Source: a virus. Taken from it: DNA of 64,000 bases. The stretch covers positions 107,626 through 171,625 of the IMG/VR virus record IMGVR_UViG_3300043427_001127; one strand, written 5' to 3'. Shown here piece after piece: positions 5,503 to 11,010 of the stretch (the first letter of the stretch is position 1; each line of letters opens with the position of its first letter). The position numbers and the translations under genes are program-made. The notes beneath the pieces were generated by a model. The model worked only from the letters and a program-made list of their open reading frames with translations. It made no database searches and was not told the origin of the DNA.

Positions 5503-6078
5503 ATGTTGTCACAAGGATTAGTTGAAACTGAACACGAAGAGCCTGGATTTGTGATTACTCATCTGTCTTTCAGGAAACGTGAATCTTCACAACTCTATGG
5601 TGGTCCTGTAGATTACTACATCGGCAACATTGTATTTCGTTTGACTAACGAAGATGCGAAAGGTCGCATGGAATACATTATGAGAGAGAATGAAAGAGTT
5701 CGTGTAGCACCAGACGAGGAGTTACATAACAAGTATTACGATGGTCTTCACTTCAAGTTTGACAGAGAAAAGGAAGAAGTAAATGAAGATGGTGAAAAGT
5801 TTTATAAGCTTGACATCATCAACAAAGAAGGTATCAAAGATGAAGATGTATTCATCTGGGGATACCGTCGCAACATGGATCCACTACATGACTTCATTGA
5901 ATACAATGAGAAGTTCGATTGTTACCGAATGCACGAATACTTTCAAGACACACCAGTAGTTCGTGGTATAATACAGTATCTCCAAGACATGAAAGATGGT
6001 AAACCTAATCCAAGCCGCACGGTCTATCATGAGCAGTTCCTCTCAACGCTCACAAACCTCTGTTGGTGGTGGGACTAG
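5503..6078 (+). CDS. Hypothetical protein, 191 residues
   Basis: Soluble acidic protein from ATG 5503 (TTG at 5497 possible). Mixed alpha/beta composition with no signal peptide or membrane helix; features such as GGPVDYYIGNIVFRL and DVFIWGYRRNMDPLHDF are not diagnostic. It follows the previous gene by 2 bp. The last 50 nt overlap the start of the following zinc-finger-like gene. Function unknown. Confidence 0.6.
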   Translation: MLSQGLVETEHEEPGFVITHLSFRKRESSQLYGGPVDYYIGNIVFRLTNEDAKGRMEYIMRENERVRVAPDEELHNKYYDGLHFKFDREKEEVNEDGEKFYKLDIINKEGIKDEDVFIWGYRRNMDPLHDFIEYNEKFDCYRMHEYFQDTPVVRGIIQYLQDMKDGKPNPSRTVYHEQFLSTLTNLCWWWD

Positions 6079-6211
6079 AACCTGTTCCAAGTGCCACACC
6101 GAGCAACCCCTTGACAAGGACCACTACCAAGTGGTAAAATACTTTCGTACAGGATTCTCCTACTACTGCAATGACTGCAACAAACCAAAGCCGCGTGAAG
6201 ACAATCCTTGA
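6029..6211 (+). CDS. Small four-cysteine zinc-finger-like protein
   Basis: 60 residues from ATG 6029 (an upstream ATG at 5996 would add 11). Two CxxC knuckles, CSKCH and CNDCN, separated by about 30 residues including HYQVVKYF, make a treble-clef or zinc-ribbon site resembling the metal knuckles of HNH-type phage proteins, but no HNH catalytic motif is present. A promoter for the next gene lies inside it. Confidence 0.55.
   Translation: MSSSSQRSQTSVGGGTRTCSKCHTEQPLDKDHYQVVKYFRTGFSYYCNDCNKPKPREDNP
6111..6140 (+). promoter_or_regulatory. Internal host-type promoter with inverted repeat in spacer
   Basis: TTGACA 6111-6116, 18-bp spacer, TAAAAT 6135-6140. The spacer holds the inverted repeat CCACT-ACCA-AGTGG (6121-6134), which would suit a repressor or activator site. 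It lies inside the zinc-finger-like gene and would serve the gene at 6171. Confidence 0.5.
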
Positions 6212-6440
6212 TCGTTTTCCATATAGATACGTACAGGCAGGTATCTTAGAGATCAACGGCAAACCTGATTATCGTATTCAAAAAATGTGTTCTTACACCA
6301 GTCGTTATCGTGATATGTATCTCTGCGACAATGAAATGCAGTTTATGACAGCGATCGAAGATTTTGAGTATACCAAGTGGCTTGACCCAGACACAGTTCC
6401 ATGCTATATTAAAGGAGACGACAACGATGAAGATGAGTGA
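6171..6440 (+). CDS. Hypothetical protein, 89 residues
   Basis: Basic N-terminal half (RVKTILDRFPYRYV), acidic tail (KGDDNDEDE), aromatic-rich centre with CSYTSRYRDMYLC. No recognised family. It overlaps the preceding gene by 41 bp and the following by 14 bp, typical of this compact region. Confidence 0.55.
   Translation: MTATNQSRVKTILDRFPYRYVQAGILEINGKPDYRIQKMCSYTSRYRDMYLCDNEMQFMTAIEDFEYTKWLDPDTVPCYIKGDDNDEDE
6382..6410 (+). promoter_or_regulatory. Host-type promoter TTGACC / TATATT
   Basis: TTGACC 6382-6387, 17 bp, TATATT 6405-6410, followed immediately by the AAGGAG ribosome site of the gene at 6427. It lies inside the coding end of the previous gene. Confidence 0.5.
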
Positions 6441-6705
6441 TCAAGTTAAATATCAACTAGAGCGAGCGGAAGATGCTTTGCGTTCTGCTCTTATGATGTT
6501 GGATAGTAAAGAGAGTGTTTATGTAATCTCTGCTATTTCTAAGGCATTGATTGAGATTGATAATAGTTTGTTTGCTGAACGTGCTGCTGAAGGTTCAATC
6601 TCTATTACCAAAGAGGAGCAACCTGATGGAAATGTTAAATACGAAATGAACAATACTCCTTTTAAATGGGATAATCAAACATCGTTTGTATCCGCAAATA
6701 AATAA
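6427..6705 (+). CDS. Hypothetical helical protein, paralogue of the gene at 61214
   Basis: 92 residues from ATG 6427, with AAGGAG (6411-6416) correctly spaced. The N-terminal half is an Ala/Leu-rich helical pair (LERAEDALRSALMML, VISAISKALIEIDNS) that matches the protein encoded at 61214 (LNEASAALRNALAYA, VCNSISEILCRIDQM), so the two are paralogues. The C-terminal half is polar and unique. Function unknown. Confidence 0.65.
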   Translation: MKMSDQVKYQLERAEDALRSALMMLDSKESVYVISAISKALIEIDNSLFAERAAEGSISITKEEQPDGNVKYEMNNTPFKWDNQTSFVSANK

Positions 6706-6758
6706 GACACGGATGGTCTATAACAGAACTGGTGGAGTCAAGTTACCCTTTGAATGCT

Positions 6759-6938
6759 ATGAACTTTCGTATTGTTGAGCAACTAGATAATAATGATGAA
6801 GTCATTACTTACTTTCAAGTTCATGAACTTGACAATGGTTATCATTGGGAGTATGATGGTGAGCAACATGGTCCTTTTGGGAACATGCAAGATGCAGTAG
6901 ATTCTGCATATGACAACTTAATACCTGTCTCGGAATGA
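6759..6938 (+). CDS. Small hypothetical protein
   Basis: 59 residues from ATG 6759 (GTG at 6732 is an alternative). Acidic, with a repeated aromatic pattern (YFQVHELDNGYHWEYDGEQHGPFGNM) that suggests a small beta-sheet domain. No family recognised. Confidence 0.5.
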   Translation: MNFRIVEQLDNNDEVITYFQVHELDNGYHWEYDGEQHGPFGNMQDAVDSAYDNLIPVSE

Positions 6939-7074
6939 CACTAAACTTGCCCTGGTCGGGTGAACCCCCTTCTGGTTTCTTGTTTTCCCATTAAAAAACA
7001 AGTGGTGCGGATGGGACTCTCTCCCGCCCAGTTTCCTGCCTCTGGTCAAAGGGCAGGTGGCGAGCCGAGCAACG
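6939..7074 (+). other. Intergenic region with strong hairpins
   Basis: No plausible gene. CTTGTTTT (6979-6986) pairs with AAAACAAG (6995-7002) over 8 nt, and CCTGCC (7035-7040) with GGCAGG (7052-7057). These may terminate the previous transcript or form a small RNA upstream of the tRNA promoter. Confidence 0.4.
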
Positions 7075-7108
7075 GGGGGTTGACATCCCCCACCCTCTCG
7101 GATATAAT
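7075..7108 (+). promoter_or_regulatory. Consensus promoter for initiator-type tRNA-Met
   Basis: A run of G, then TTGACA 7080-7085, 17 bp, TATAAT 7103-7108. The stretch TATAATATGAGGGTCAAC is identical to that at the promoter at 3708-3742. The tRNA starts 11 bp after the -10 box. Confidence 0.9.
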
Positions 7109-7119
7109 ATGAGGGTCAA

Positions 7120-7193
7120 CGCGGGATGGAACAGTCTGGTAGTTCAGCGGTCTCATAAGCCGCAGGTCGCAGGTTCAAATCCTGCTCCCGCCC
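7120..7193 (+). tRNA. tRNA-Met (CAT), initiator type
   Basis: C1 opposes C72 (no pair), then GCGGGA/TCCCGC; D stem GAAC/GTTC has the A11-T24 pair typical of bacterial initiators; anticodon loop CTCATAA. The body closely follows bacterial fMet tRNA (compare CGCGGG, GGTTCAAATCC, AGTCTGGTAG). The anticodon stem keeps G29-C41 and G30-C40 but has T31-G39 in place of the third GC pair. CCA is encoded (7194-7196). It would supply initiator tRNA during infection. Confidence 0.88.
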
Positions 7194-7197
7194 CCAC

Positions 7198-7279
7198 GTC
7201 GCTGTGGCGGAATTGGTAGACGCGCTGGGTTTAGGTTCCAGTGAGGTAACTCGTGAAGGTTCAAGTCCTTTCAGCGACA
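7198..7279 (+). tRNA. tRNA-Leu (TAG)
   Basis: Acceptor GTCGCTG/CAGCGAC, class II D arm TGGCGGAATTGGTAGACG, anticodon stem CTGGG/TCCAG with TAG, long variable arm, discriminator A. It begins 1 bp after the CCA of the initiator-type tRNA. Confidence 0.95.
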
Positions 7280-7326
7280 TTGAGAAAGTGATCCTGCGGG
7301 TTCGCCCAAGAGCTCTCCTTTCTCAA
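7280..7326 (+). ncRNA. Hairpin RNA element directly after tRNA-Leu
   Basis: TTGAGAAAG (7280-7288) pairs perfectly with CTTTCTCAA (7318-7326) and encloses GGG-TTCG-CCC (7298-7307). It starts on the base after the tRNA, so it could be a processing signal, a terminator without T-run, or the first part of a structured RNA. Confidence 0.45.
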
Positions 7327-7344
7327 CTATCTGGCCAGGTAGTA

Positions 7345-7437
7345 TAAAGTTAGCCTAGTCCGAGATTGGCACGGTCGTTATGATATGCTCAAACAGATTG
7401 CCTTTCGCAATCAAGCCTCTATCATCCCGTAACTTTA
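7345..7437 (+). ncRNA. Candidate structured RNA with three nested helices
   Basis: TAAAGTTA (7345-7352) pairs with TAACTTTA (7430-7437); inside it ATGATA (7380-7385) pairs with TATCAT (7420-7425); inside that GATTGC-CTTTC-GCAATC (7396-7412) forms a hairpin. There is no open frame. Position between tRNA-Leu and tRNA-Gly implies co-transcription. A further hairpin region follows to about 7485. Similar in kind to 3844-3975; function unknown. Confidence 0.5.
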
Positions 7438-7530
7438 ACCTGATTGGTTGAGTTGCAATCTCTCTTTAGGGGGAGAATGCTCAAAACTACATAGTATCGT
7501 AGCAGATATATAGTGTAGTAGCGAGCACCT

Positions 7531-7602
7531 GCGGAGTTAGTTCAGCGGTAGAACGCTATCCTTCCAAGTTAGATGTCGTCGGTTCGATTCCGATACTCCG
7601 CT
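7531..7602 (+). tRNA. tRNA-Gly (TCC)
   Basis: Acceptor GCGGAGT/ACTCCGC, anticodon loop CTTCCAA with TCC, T arm GGTTCGATTCC. The anticodon stem CTATC/GTTAG has one T-T mismatch. Confidence 0.92.
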
Positions 7603-7624
7603 CTTATCCCTGAGGATAAATAAC

Positions 7625-7795
7625 ATGTCACTTATTTCACAGAGAGACAGACAAGTTGCCATCAGAGCACTTGAAATGTATGCTGCTGAGGCAGAAACTG
7701 CAGAGTATTATCTGGGGTCTTCGCATCACTCAGCATCTGAAATCAACGCATTACTTAACTGGATTAGATTAGAGTATTACAAACATGAAGATTAA
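7625..7795 (+). CDS. Small helical hypothetical protein
   Basis: 56 residues, ATG 7625 to TAA 7793-7795. Starts MSLISQRDRQVAIRALEMYA and is helical, with many Ala, Glu, Tyr and His. A GAGG sequence lies about 10 nt upstream. It overlaps the next gene by 11 bp. Unknown function. Confidence 0.55.
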   Translation: MSLISQRDRQVAIRALEMYAAEAETAEYYLGSSHHSASEINALLNWIRLEYYKHED

Positions 7796-7949
7796 TCTGT
7801 GGTATTGCGAAACAATGAAACAATGGCGATGGACTCTCGTAGATGACCATCGACCCATTGTTAAAATGGAATCTGGTCAACGCCCAGATCTACGCGACGC
7901 CATGAATGACGTTGCAAATACTGTAGAATATATGTTATCTCAACAGTGA
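7785..7949 (+). CDS. Small hypothetical protein
   Basis: 54 residues, ATG 7785 to TGA 7947-7949. Three Trp in the first 16 residues (LWYCETMKQWRW) suggest a small folded sheet, followed by a helix (LRDAMNDVANTVEYML). Overlaps the preceding frame; tRNA-Asn follows 6 bp later. Unknown. Confidence 0.5.
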   Translation: MKINLWYCETMKQWRWTLVDDHRPIVKMESGQRPDLRDAMNDVANTVEYMLSQQ

Positions 7950-7955
7950 TTTTAT

Positions 7956-8027
7956 TGGAGTGTAGCTCAGCGGTAGAGCGGTCGGCTGTTAACCGATTGG
8001 TCGCAGGTTCGATCCCTGCCACTCCAG
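7956..8027 (+). tRNA. tRNA-Asn (GTT)
   Basis: Acceptor TGGAGTG/CACTCCA, D arm GCTC/GAGC, anticodon stem TCGGC/ACCGA region with GTT, T arm GGTTCGATCCC, discriminator G. Confidence 0.95.
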
Positions 8028-8030
8028 TTC

Positions 8031-8112
8031 GGGTAGGTGTCCGAGTGGTTAATGGAAACGGACTGTAAATCCGTCGGCTCCGCCTTCGGGGGTTCAAATC
8101 CCTCCCTGCCCA
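8031..8112 (+). tRNA. tRNA-Tyr (GTA)
   Basis: Acceptor GGGTAGG/CCTGCCC with one T-G pair, class II long variable arm, anticodon stem CGGAC/TCCGT with GTA, discriminator A. Three bases separate it from tRNA-Asn. Confidence 0.95.
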
Positions 8113-8172
8113 CCTTGGGATTATCTTGTAAAACAGCTCCAATGTTTCCTCTTTGAGGTTTAGATTTTTTCC

Positions 8173-8197
8173 TTGACCGCTGTGGGGAAACGGTCAA
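8173..8197 (+). other. Hairpin before tRNA-Ile
   Basis: TTGACCG (8173-8179) pairs perfectly with CGGTCAA (8191-8197). It lies in an 88-nt gap between tRNA-Tyr and tRNA-Ile that holds no gene, and may be a processing signal. Confidence 0.4.
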
Positions 8198-8200
8198 CTT

Positions 8201-8272
8201 GGAATCGTAGCTCAGTGGTAGAGCACTCGGCTGATAACCGAGCGGTCACAAGTTCAAATCTTGTCGGTTCCA
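8201..8272 (+). tRNA. tRNA-Ile (GAT)
   Basis: Acceptor GGAATCG/CGGTTCC (one T-G pair), anticodon stem CTCGG/CCGAG with GAT, discriminator A. It reads AUC and AUU, complementing the TAT tRNA at 4566. Confidence 0.95.
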
Positions 8273-8297
8273 TATTGTATAATAGACTACAGTTGTA

Positions 8298-8366
8298 GAT
8301 AAATATATACAATACGTTCATCCCTTTGGGACGGAAGTAAGCCGACTCGGAACGGATCGTTCATCT
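8298..8366 (+). promoter_or_regulatory. Late-type box and structured leader of a small gene
   Basis: GATAAATA (8298-8305) resembles the late -10 box. The leader that follows has the hairpin TCCC-TTT-GGGA (8321-8331) and CGTTCAT repeated at 8315-8321 and 8358-8364, the second copy just before ATG 8367. From memory, unverified, similar leaders precede small genes in other marine cyanophages. Confidence 0.5.
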
Positions 8367-8519
8367 ATGGAAGCACTCATTCTAACCTGCTTGCAGGCAC
8401 AACTGATTGCCACCCGAGTTGCTGCGGCAGACATGCCTAAGCAAACTCGCAACGATCTCATATGGGAGGTCAAACAGATCTCTCCTAAGGAGTGCAAGAT
8501 AGACGCAAAAGCCGACTGA
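8367..8519 (+). CDS. Small cyanophage-type hypothetical protein
   Basis: 50 residues starting MEALILTCLQAQLIATRV and ending in a basic tail with one Cys. The MEALxLTCxQA start is one I recall from small cyanomyovirus proteins, but no function is known. It follows the structured leader above and precedes two more tiny genes before the terminator at 8804. Confidence 0.55.
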   Translation: MEALILTCLQAQLIATRVAAADMPKQTRNDLIWEVKQISPKECKIDAKAD

Positions 8520-8558
8520 AGGAACGCTCTTTAACCTAAAAAACTAAGGAGAAACCTA

Positions 8559-8717
8559 ATGTCACAAGCAACCTACAGAGGTTGTCAGTACAACACTGAC
8601 GTACCTAAGCAAGAATATCAGCGTTGGTATTCACAAACTCATGCACCAGCACATCCACAGAATACATATCGTGGTGTTGCCTACCGTCCTTGTAAGAACT
8701 CGGAGGTAGCACAATGA
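8559..8717 (+). CDS. DUF4278-like small protein
   Basis: 52 residues, ribosome site AAGGAG (8547-8552). TYRGCQY near the start and TYRGVAYRP near the end give a duplicated YRGxxY motif, as in the small cyanobacterial/cyanophage family DUF4278. Function unknown. Its stop overlaps the next ATG (ATGA). Confidence 0.6.
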   Translation: MSQATYRGCQYNTDVPKQEYQRWYSQTHAPAHPQNTYRGVAYRPCKNSEVAQ

Positions 8718-8800
8718 ACTGGTTGAATCTAATCCGTAGACAGATTGAAAAACAAAAGAGACTAGAGATTGCCCAATATCATATGGCAACTCTCGGATAA
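8714..8800 (+). CDS. 28-residue peptide
   Basis: MNWLNLIRRQIEKQKRL and 11 more residues, a likely amphipathic helix. Coupled by an ATGA overlap and followed at once by the terminator. Support is positional only. Confidence 0.4.
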   Translation: MNWLNLIRRQIEKQKRLEIAQYHMATLG

Positions 8801-8803
8801 AGC

Positions 8804-8828
8804 AAAGGGGGCATATGCCCCCTTTTTT
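8804..8828 (+). terminator. Rho-independent terminator
   Basis: GGGGGCATATGCCCCC (8807-8822) then TTTTTT. It ends the plus-strand tRNA/small-gene unit where the minus-strand operon from 9533 arrives. Confidence 0.9.
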
Positions 8829-8994
8829 ATTTCCTTAGTGTATGTAAGTATTGAATCATTGCTTCCCTGATATACATTAGCTCGTGGTAGCATTTCTGAT
8901 TGTGAGCACACTGCCTCAGTTCGTTGTCTGGTTTGTGTACGCTCTCAATAAACAAATCTAATCCTCTGTTCCATTTGTCGTTGTCTTCAGTCAC
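8827..8994 (-). CDS. Small hypothetical protein
   Basis: 55 residues from a GTG at 8994, chosen because GGAGG (9003-8999) precedes it by 4 nt and because an upstream ATG (9051) would overlap the previous gene by 65 bp. Contains CAHNQKC and a C-terminal helix (YIREAMIQYLHTL). It is the last gene of the operon, ending at the terminator. Unknown function. Confidence 0.55.
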   Translation of the reverse strand: MTEDNDKWNRGLDLFIESVHKPDNELRQCAHNQKCYHELMYIREAMIQYLHTLRK

Positions 8995-9343
8995 GTTGCC
9001 TCCAGTCTTCGGGTTTGTCTCTACCTTCAGTAAACCAATCAACCATATCATCTACACTATCAAAACCACGCTTGCCGAAACGTTCGTGTCCAAGACCACC
9101 GATGTCAAGTTGATTTAAAAAATCATCCATATCTCCTTCTTGCATGTCTGGGTTCTCTGCTTTACGTCTTGCTTGGCGTAGTATTGTTGCAGCAGAACGA
9201 TTTGCTTTGGCCAGTTTCTCTGCCCAAATCATATCTTCTAAACCTACCGATTCATGCTTGGCAATCTTGCTGCAGATACCTTCCAAGCGTAGGCGATATT
9301 GTGTAGAGAGCATGTGCAATCTCCATATAGGGTTATTTAGCAT
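8987..9343 (-). CDS. Conserved cyanophage protein, 118 residues
   Basis: Helical N-terminal half (YRLRLEGICSKIAKHE, MIWAEKLAKANRSAATILRQARRKA) and an acidic, Gly-containing C-terminal half (DFLNQLDIGGLGHERFGKRGF). The start could be ATG 9343 or 9313. I recall this pattern from other cyanomyoviruses as a conserved protein without known function. It overlaps both neighbours of the minus operon. Confidence 0.65.
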   Translation of the reverse strand: MLNNPIWRLHMLSTQYRLRLEGICSKIAKHESVGLEDMIWAEKLAKANRSAATILRQARRKAENPDMQEGDMDDFLNQLDIGGLGHERFGKRGFDSVDDMVDWFTEGRDKPEDWRQRD

Positions 9344-9533
9344 TAATCATTGCTTCTAAATCGTTGATTTTACTGAACTCTTGGTATGCTTTCTCAGAGC
9401 GTTCAGATAGAATGTCTAAAATATCTTCAACGATTACTTCGTTGTCAATGTATTCATCCAAATACTTGTCCAACGCTTCCTTTAGATAGCGTTTGCGATG
9501 CCACTCAGCTGAGTATGGTTTGTAGTGCGTCAT
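9333..9533 (-). CDS. Conserved small cyanophage protein
   Basis: 66 residues: MTHYKPYSAEWHRKRYLKEA followed by an acidic helix (DNEVIVEDILDILSERSEKA). First gene after a consensus minus promoter at 9557-9585. The pattern is familiar from cyanomyoviruses but has no assigned function. Confidence 0.65.
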   Translation of the reverse strand: MTHYKPYSAEWHRKRYLKEALDKYLDEYIDNEVIVEDILDILSERSEKAYQEFSKINDLEAMINAK

Positions 9534-9556
9534 AACAAAACAGATATATGTGGCTG

Positions 9557-9585
9557 ATTATAAGATATATATGTGATTTTGTCAA
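9557..9585 (-). promoter_or_regulatory. Consensus minus-strand promoter
   Basis: On the minus strand TTGACA (9585-9580), 17 bp, TATAAT (9562-9557). The TGA inside its -35 box is the stop codon of the upstream tiny gene at 9582-9671. It drives 9533-8827. Confidence 0.85.
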
Positions 9586-9671
9586 CTGGGATATGCGTGA
9601 GTCAACCCCCAGTAAATAAACAATCCTATCGCTCCAAACAAACAGATACTAGTGAGAGCTAGGTGGTTCAT
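9582..9671 (-). CDS. 29-residue single-pass membrane peptide
   Basis: MNHLALTSICLFGAIGLFIY then WGLTHAYPS. Almost the whole peptide is one hydrophobic helix. It overlaps the preceding gene by 23 bp, and its stop is inside a -35 box. Likely real given the run of similar tiny genes. Confidence 0.45.
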   Translation of the reverse strand: MNHLALTSICLFGAIGLFIYWGLTHAYPS

Positions 9672-9777
9672 CTTTCATTTCCTCGTATGCTAGTTTTAAG
9701 ATGTAATAGATGACATAGGCAGTACCTGCTAATCCTACTCCTAGAATAGCAAACACTCCCCAAGGTAAGTTACTCAT
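9649..9777 (-). CDS. 42-residue single-pass membrane peptide
   Basis: ATG 9777. A hydrophobic helix at residues 5-28 (PWGVFAILGVGLAGTAYVIY) is followed by a charged tail. Overlaps the gene before by 8 bp and the next by 23 bp. Confidence 0.5.
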   Translation of the reverse strand: MSNLPWGVFAILGVGLAGTAYVIYYILKLAYEEMKDEPPSSH

Positions 9778-9880
9778 GTTCATCCTCGTAGGTAGATGGT
9801 TCTTCAAATAACTCGTCCATCTTTTGTTGGAAAACTATTTCTTGTAGTTCTTGTAAGTCTTCTTCGGTAAGAGTTATCAT
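9770..9880 (-). CDS. 36-residue acidic peptide
   Basis: ATG 9880, starts MITLTEEDLQELQEIVF, Glu/Asp-rich and helical. ATGA-type overlap with the preceding gene. No known function. Confidence 0.45.
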   Translation of the reverse strand: MITLTEEDLQELQEIVFQQKMDELFEEPSTYEDEHE

Positions 9881-10056
9881 TTGTCCTTAAGTATTTCTTC
9901 TATTCTTTTACGCATGTTTGTGCTATCTTGTTTCATGTAATCTCTACATGAATAACCACGCTGCCCTTTGATGATACATGTTCCTTGATAAAACATGGTG
10001 GCAGCAAACACTAGCAGGAAAACTATTCCTATTATTTCAGGGTAATGCTGAGCCAT
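9877..10056 (-). CDS. 59-residue membrane protein
   Basis: ATG 10056. A hydrophobic helix at residues 7-24 (EIIGIVFLLVFAATMFY), then a basic cytoplasmic part with two Cys. The stop overlaps the next start by 4 bp. Confidence 0.55.
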   Translation of the reverse strand: MAQHYPEIIGIVFLLVFAATMFYQGTCIIKGQRGYSCRDYMKQDSTNMRKRIEEILKDK

Positions 10057-10220
10057 GGTAGCAGAGGTGGTATTACTCCAATGAGTCTAAGAAGACCCTC
10101 AGCAAAAAGTGCAAGAACAACCCAACCAATACACATTGAAGTAATCGCAGCATTACGATTGTGTCTTCGTATTGCATCATCAATCATCTCCTTCACTTCT
10201 TCTTTCGTTACTTGTGTCAT
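10032..10220 (-). CDS. 62-residue membrane protein
   Basis: Charged N-terminus (MTQVTKEEVKEMIDDAIRRH), then a hydrophobic C-terminal half (MCIGWVVLALFAEGLLRLIG). One or two membrane helices. Overlaps both neighbours. Unknown function. Confidence 0.55.
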   Translation of the reverse strand: MTQVTKEEVKEMIDDAIRRHNRNAAITSMCIGWVVLALFAEGLLRLIGVIPPLLPWLSITLK

Positions 10221-10320
10221 GGATTTTAGCGATTCCTATAATGGGAAACATTACAAGGGCAAAGCAAAGGATGCCCAAACTGACGGGATTATTTAAGATT
10301 TCAACTATCAGATGAGTCAT
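10180..10320 (-). CDS. 46-residue membrane peptide
   Basis: ATG 10320. A hydrophobic N-terminal helix (LGILCFALVMFPIIGIA) with a basic/acidic tail. The last 41 bp overlap the next gene. Confidence 0.5.
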   Translation of the reverse strand: MTHLIVEILNNPVSLGILCFALVMFPIIGIAKIHDTSNERRSEGDD

Positions 10321-10513
10321 CTTTCTTTACATTGATGTAACATTCAAGTGGCTTCTGAGTCTCTGCATCAAAGTTCTGGTCTAGGTAGACACAAAGTTTA
10401 TTGATGATTTTGATATACTCGTCGTGCATCCAATCACTACCAGTTTCGTGGTAGGCATAGTGCTTACATGCTGTGATGATTCTATTAACGTCTCTACTTG
10501 ATAGGTTATACAT
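10301..10513 (-). CDS. Hypothetical protein, 70 residues
   Basis: Soluble and helical (SSRDVNRIITACKHYAYHETG, DEYIKIINKLCVYLDQNF) with a polar tail. Overlaps the following gene by 20 bp and follows the first gene of the operon by 4 bp. No family recognised. Confidence 0.6.
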   Translation of the reverse strand: MYNLSSRDVNRIITACKHYAYHETGSDWMHDEYIKIINKLCVYLDQNFDAETQKPLECYINVKKDDSSDS

Positions 10514-10517
10514 TTGA

Positions 10518-10646
10518 TTATCCTTCGTAATACATTATAATGTCGCCGTGTTTTCTGTGAAAATCAAGGTGCTTTTTGCCCCATGGTATAGTCCTCCATT
10601 CAGTTTTTCCATTCCAAAGTAATAGGCAAATGTGAATGTATCTCAT
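10518..10646 (-). CDS. 42-residue hypothetical protein
   Basis: ATG 10646 to TAA 10518. Sequence MRYIHICLLLWNGKTEWRTI then PWGKKHLDFHRKHGDIIMYY. The WRTIPWGKKHLDFHRKHGD part looks like a real conserved small protein. First gene after the minus promoter at 10655-10682. Confidence 0.55.
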   Translation of the reverse strand: MRYIHICLLLWNGKTEWRTIPWGKKHLDFHRKHGDIIMYYEG

Positions 10647-10654
10647 ACACCTGT

Positions 10655-10682
10655 AGTATAACGAGCTATTTAGATGGGTCAA
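10655..10682 (-). promoter_or_regulatory. Minus-strand promoter TTGACC / TATACT
   Basis: TTGACC (10682-10677), 16-bp spacer, TATACT (10660-10655). It drives the chain of tiny genes 10646-9582 and is divergent from the hli promoter. Confidence 0.7.
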
Positions 10683-10709
10683 TATACCTATCAGAGTTTC
10701 CTAACAAAA

Positions 10710-10744
10710 GGGGGCTTGACAGGGGCGCTGAGATGCTATATACT
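10710..10744 (+). promoter_or_regulatory. Host-type promoter GGGGGCTTGACA / TATACT
   Basis: TTGACA 10716-10721, 17 bp, TATACT 10739-10744, 25 bp before the first hli ATG. Shares the 12-mer with the psbA promoter. Confidence 0.85.
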
Positions 10745-10769
10745 ATGTAAAGATTTATGACAAACGTAA

Positions 10770-10973
10770 ATGACTGTTACGACAAATGAGTATGGCCAGC
10801 AAAACATGTGGGCCAAAGAACCTGAAATGGTTTACCAAGAATACAATCGCAAGGGTCTTATGACTCCTATGCAAACTACGGAGATGTACAATGGACGCTG
10901 GGCTATGGTCGGTATTATTGCTGGGTTCATTTCTTATGTTGGCACTGGCAAACTCTTCTTCGGCATCTTCTGA
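10770..10973 (+). CDS. hli: High-light-inducible protein (HLIP)
   Basis: 67 residues. The single chlorophyll-binding-type helix carries the family motif ExxNGRWAMVG (EMYNGRWAMVGIIAGFISY, about 38-56). The N-terminal 37 residues are hydrophilic. HLIPs are thylakoid proteins that bind chlorophyll and carotenoid and protect photosystem II assembly under stress; cyanophages carry them with psbA. First gene of the hli-petF-hli unit. Confidence 0.9.
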   Translation: MTVTTNEYGQQNMWAKEPEMVYQEYNRKGLMTPMQTTEMYNGRWAMVGIIAGFISYVGTGKLFFGIF

Positions 10974-10981
10974 CTGAGGGC

Positions 10982-11010
10982 TTGACAATGACTTCGCTTT
11001 TGTTTACAAT
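10982..11010 (+). promoter_or_regulatory. Host-type promoter for petF
   Basis: GAGGGC, then TTGACA 10982-10987, 17 bp, TACAAT 11005-11010. It would start transcription about 55 nt before petF and overlaps the 28-codon frame at 10988. Confidence 0.65.

Noticed and set aside
5961-5972. TATAAT-like sequence inside the gene at 5503
   Set aside because: No acceptable -35 box at 16-18 bp.
7616-7622. ATAAATA before the 56-residue gene at 7625
   Set aside because: The box ends two bases before the ATG, leaving no room for a transcript start.
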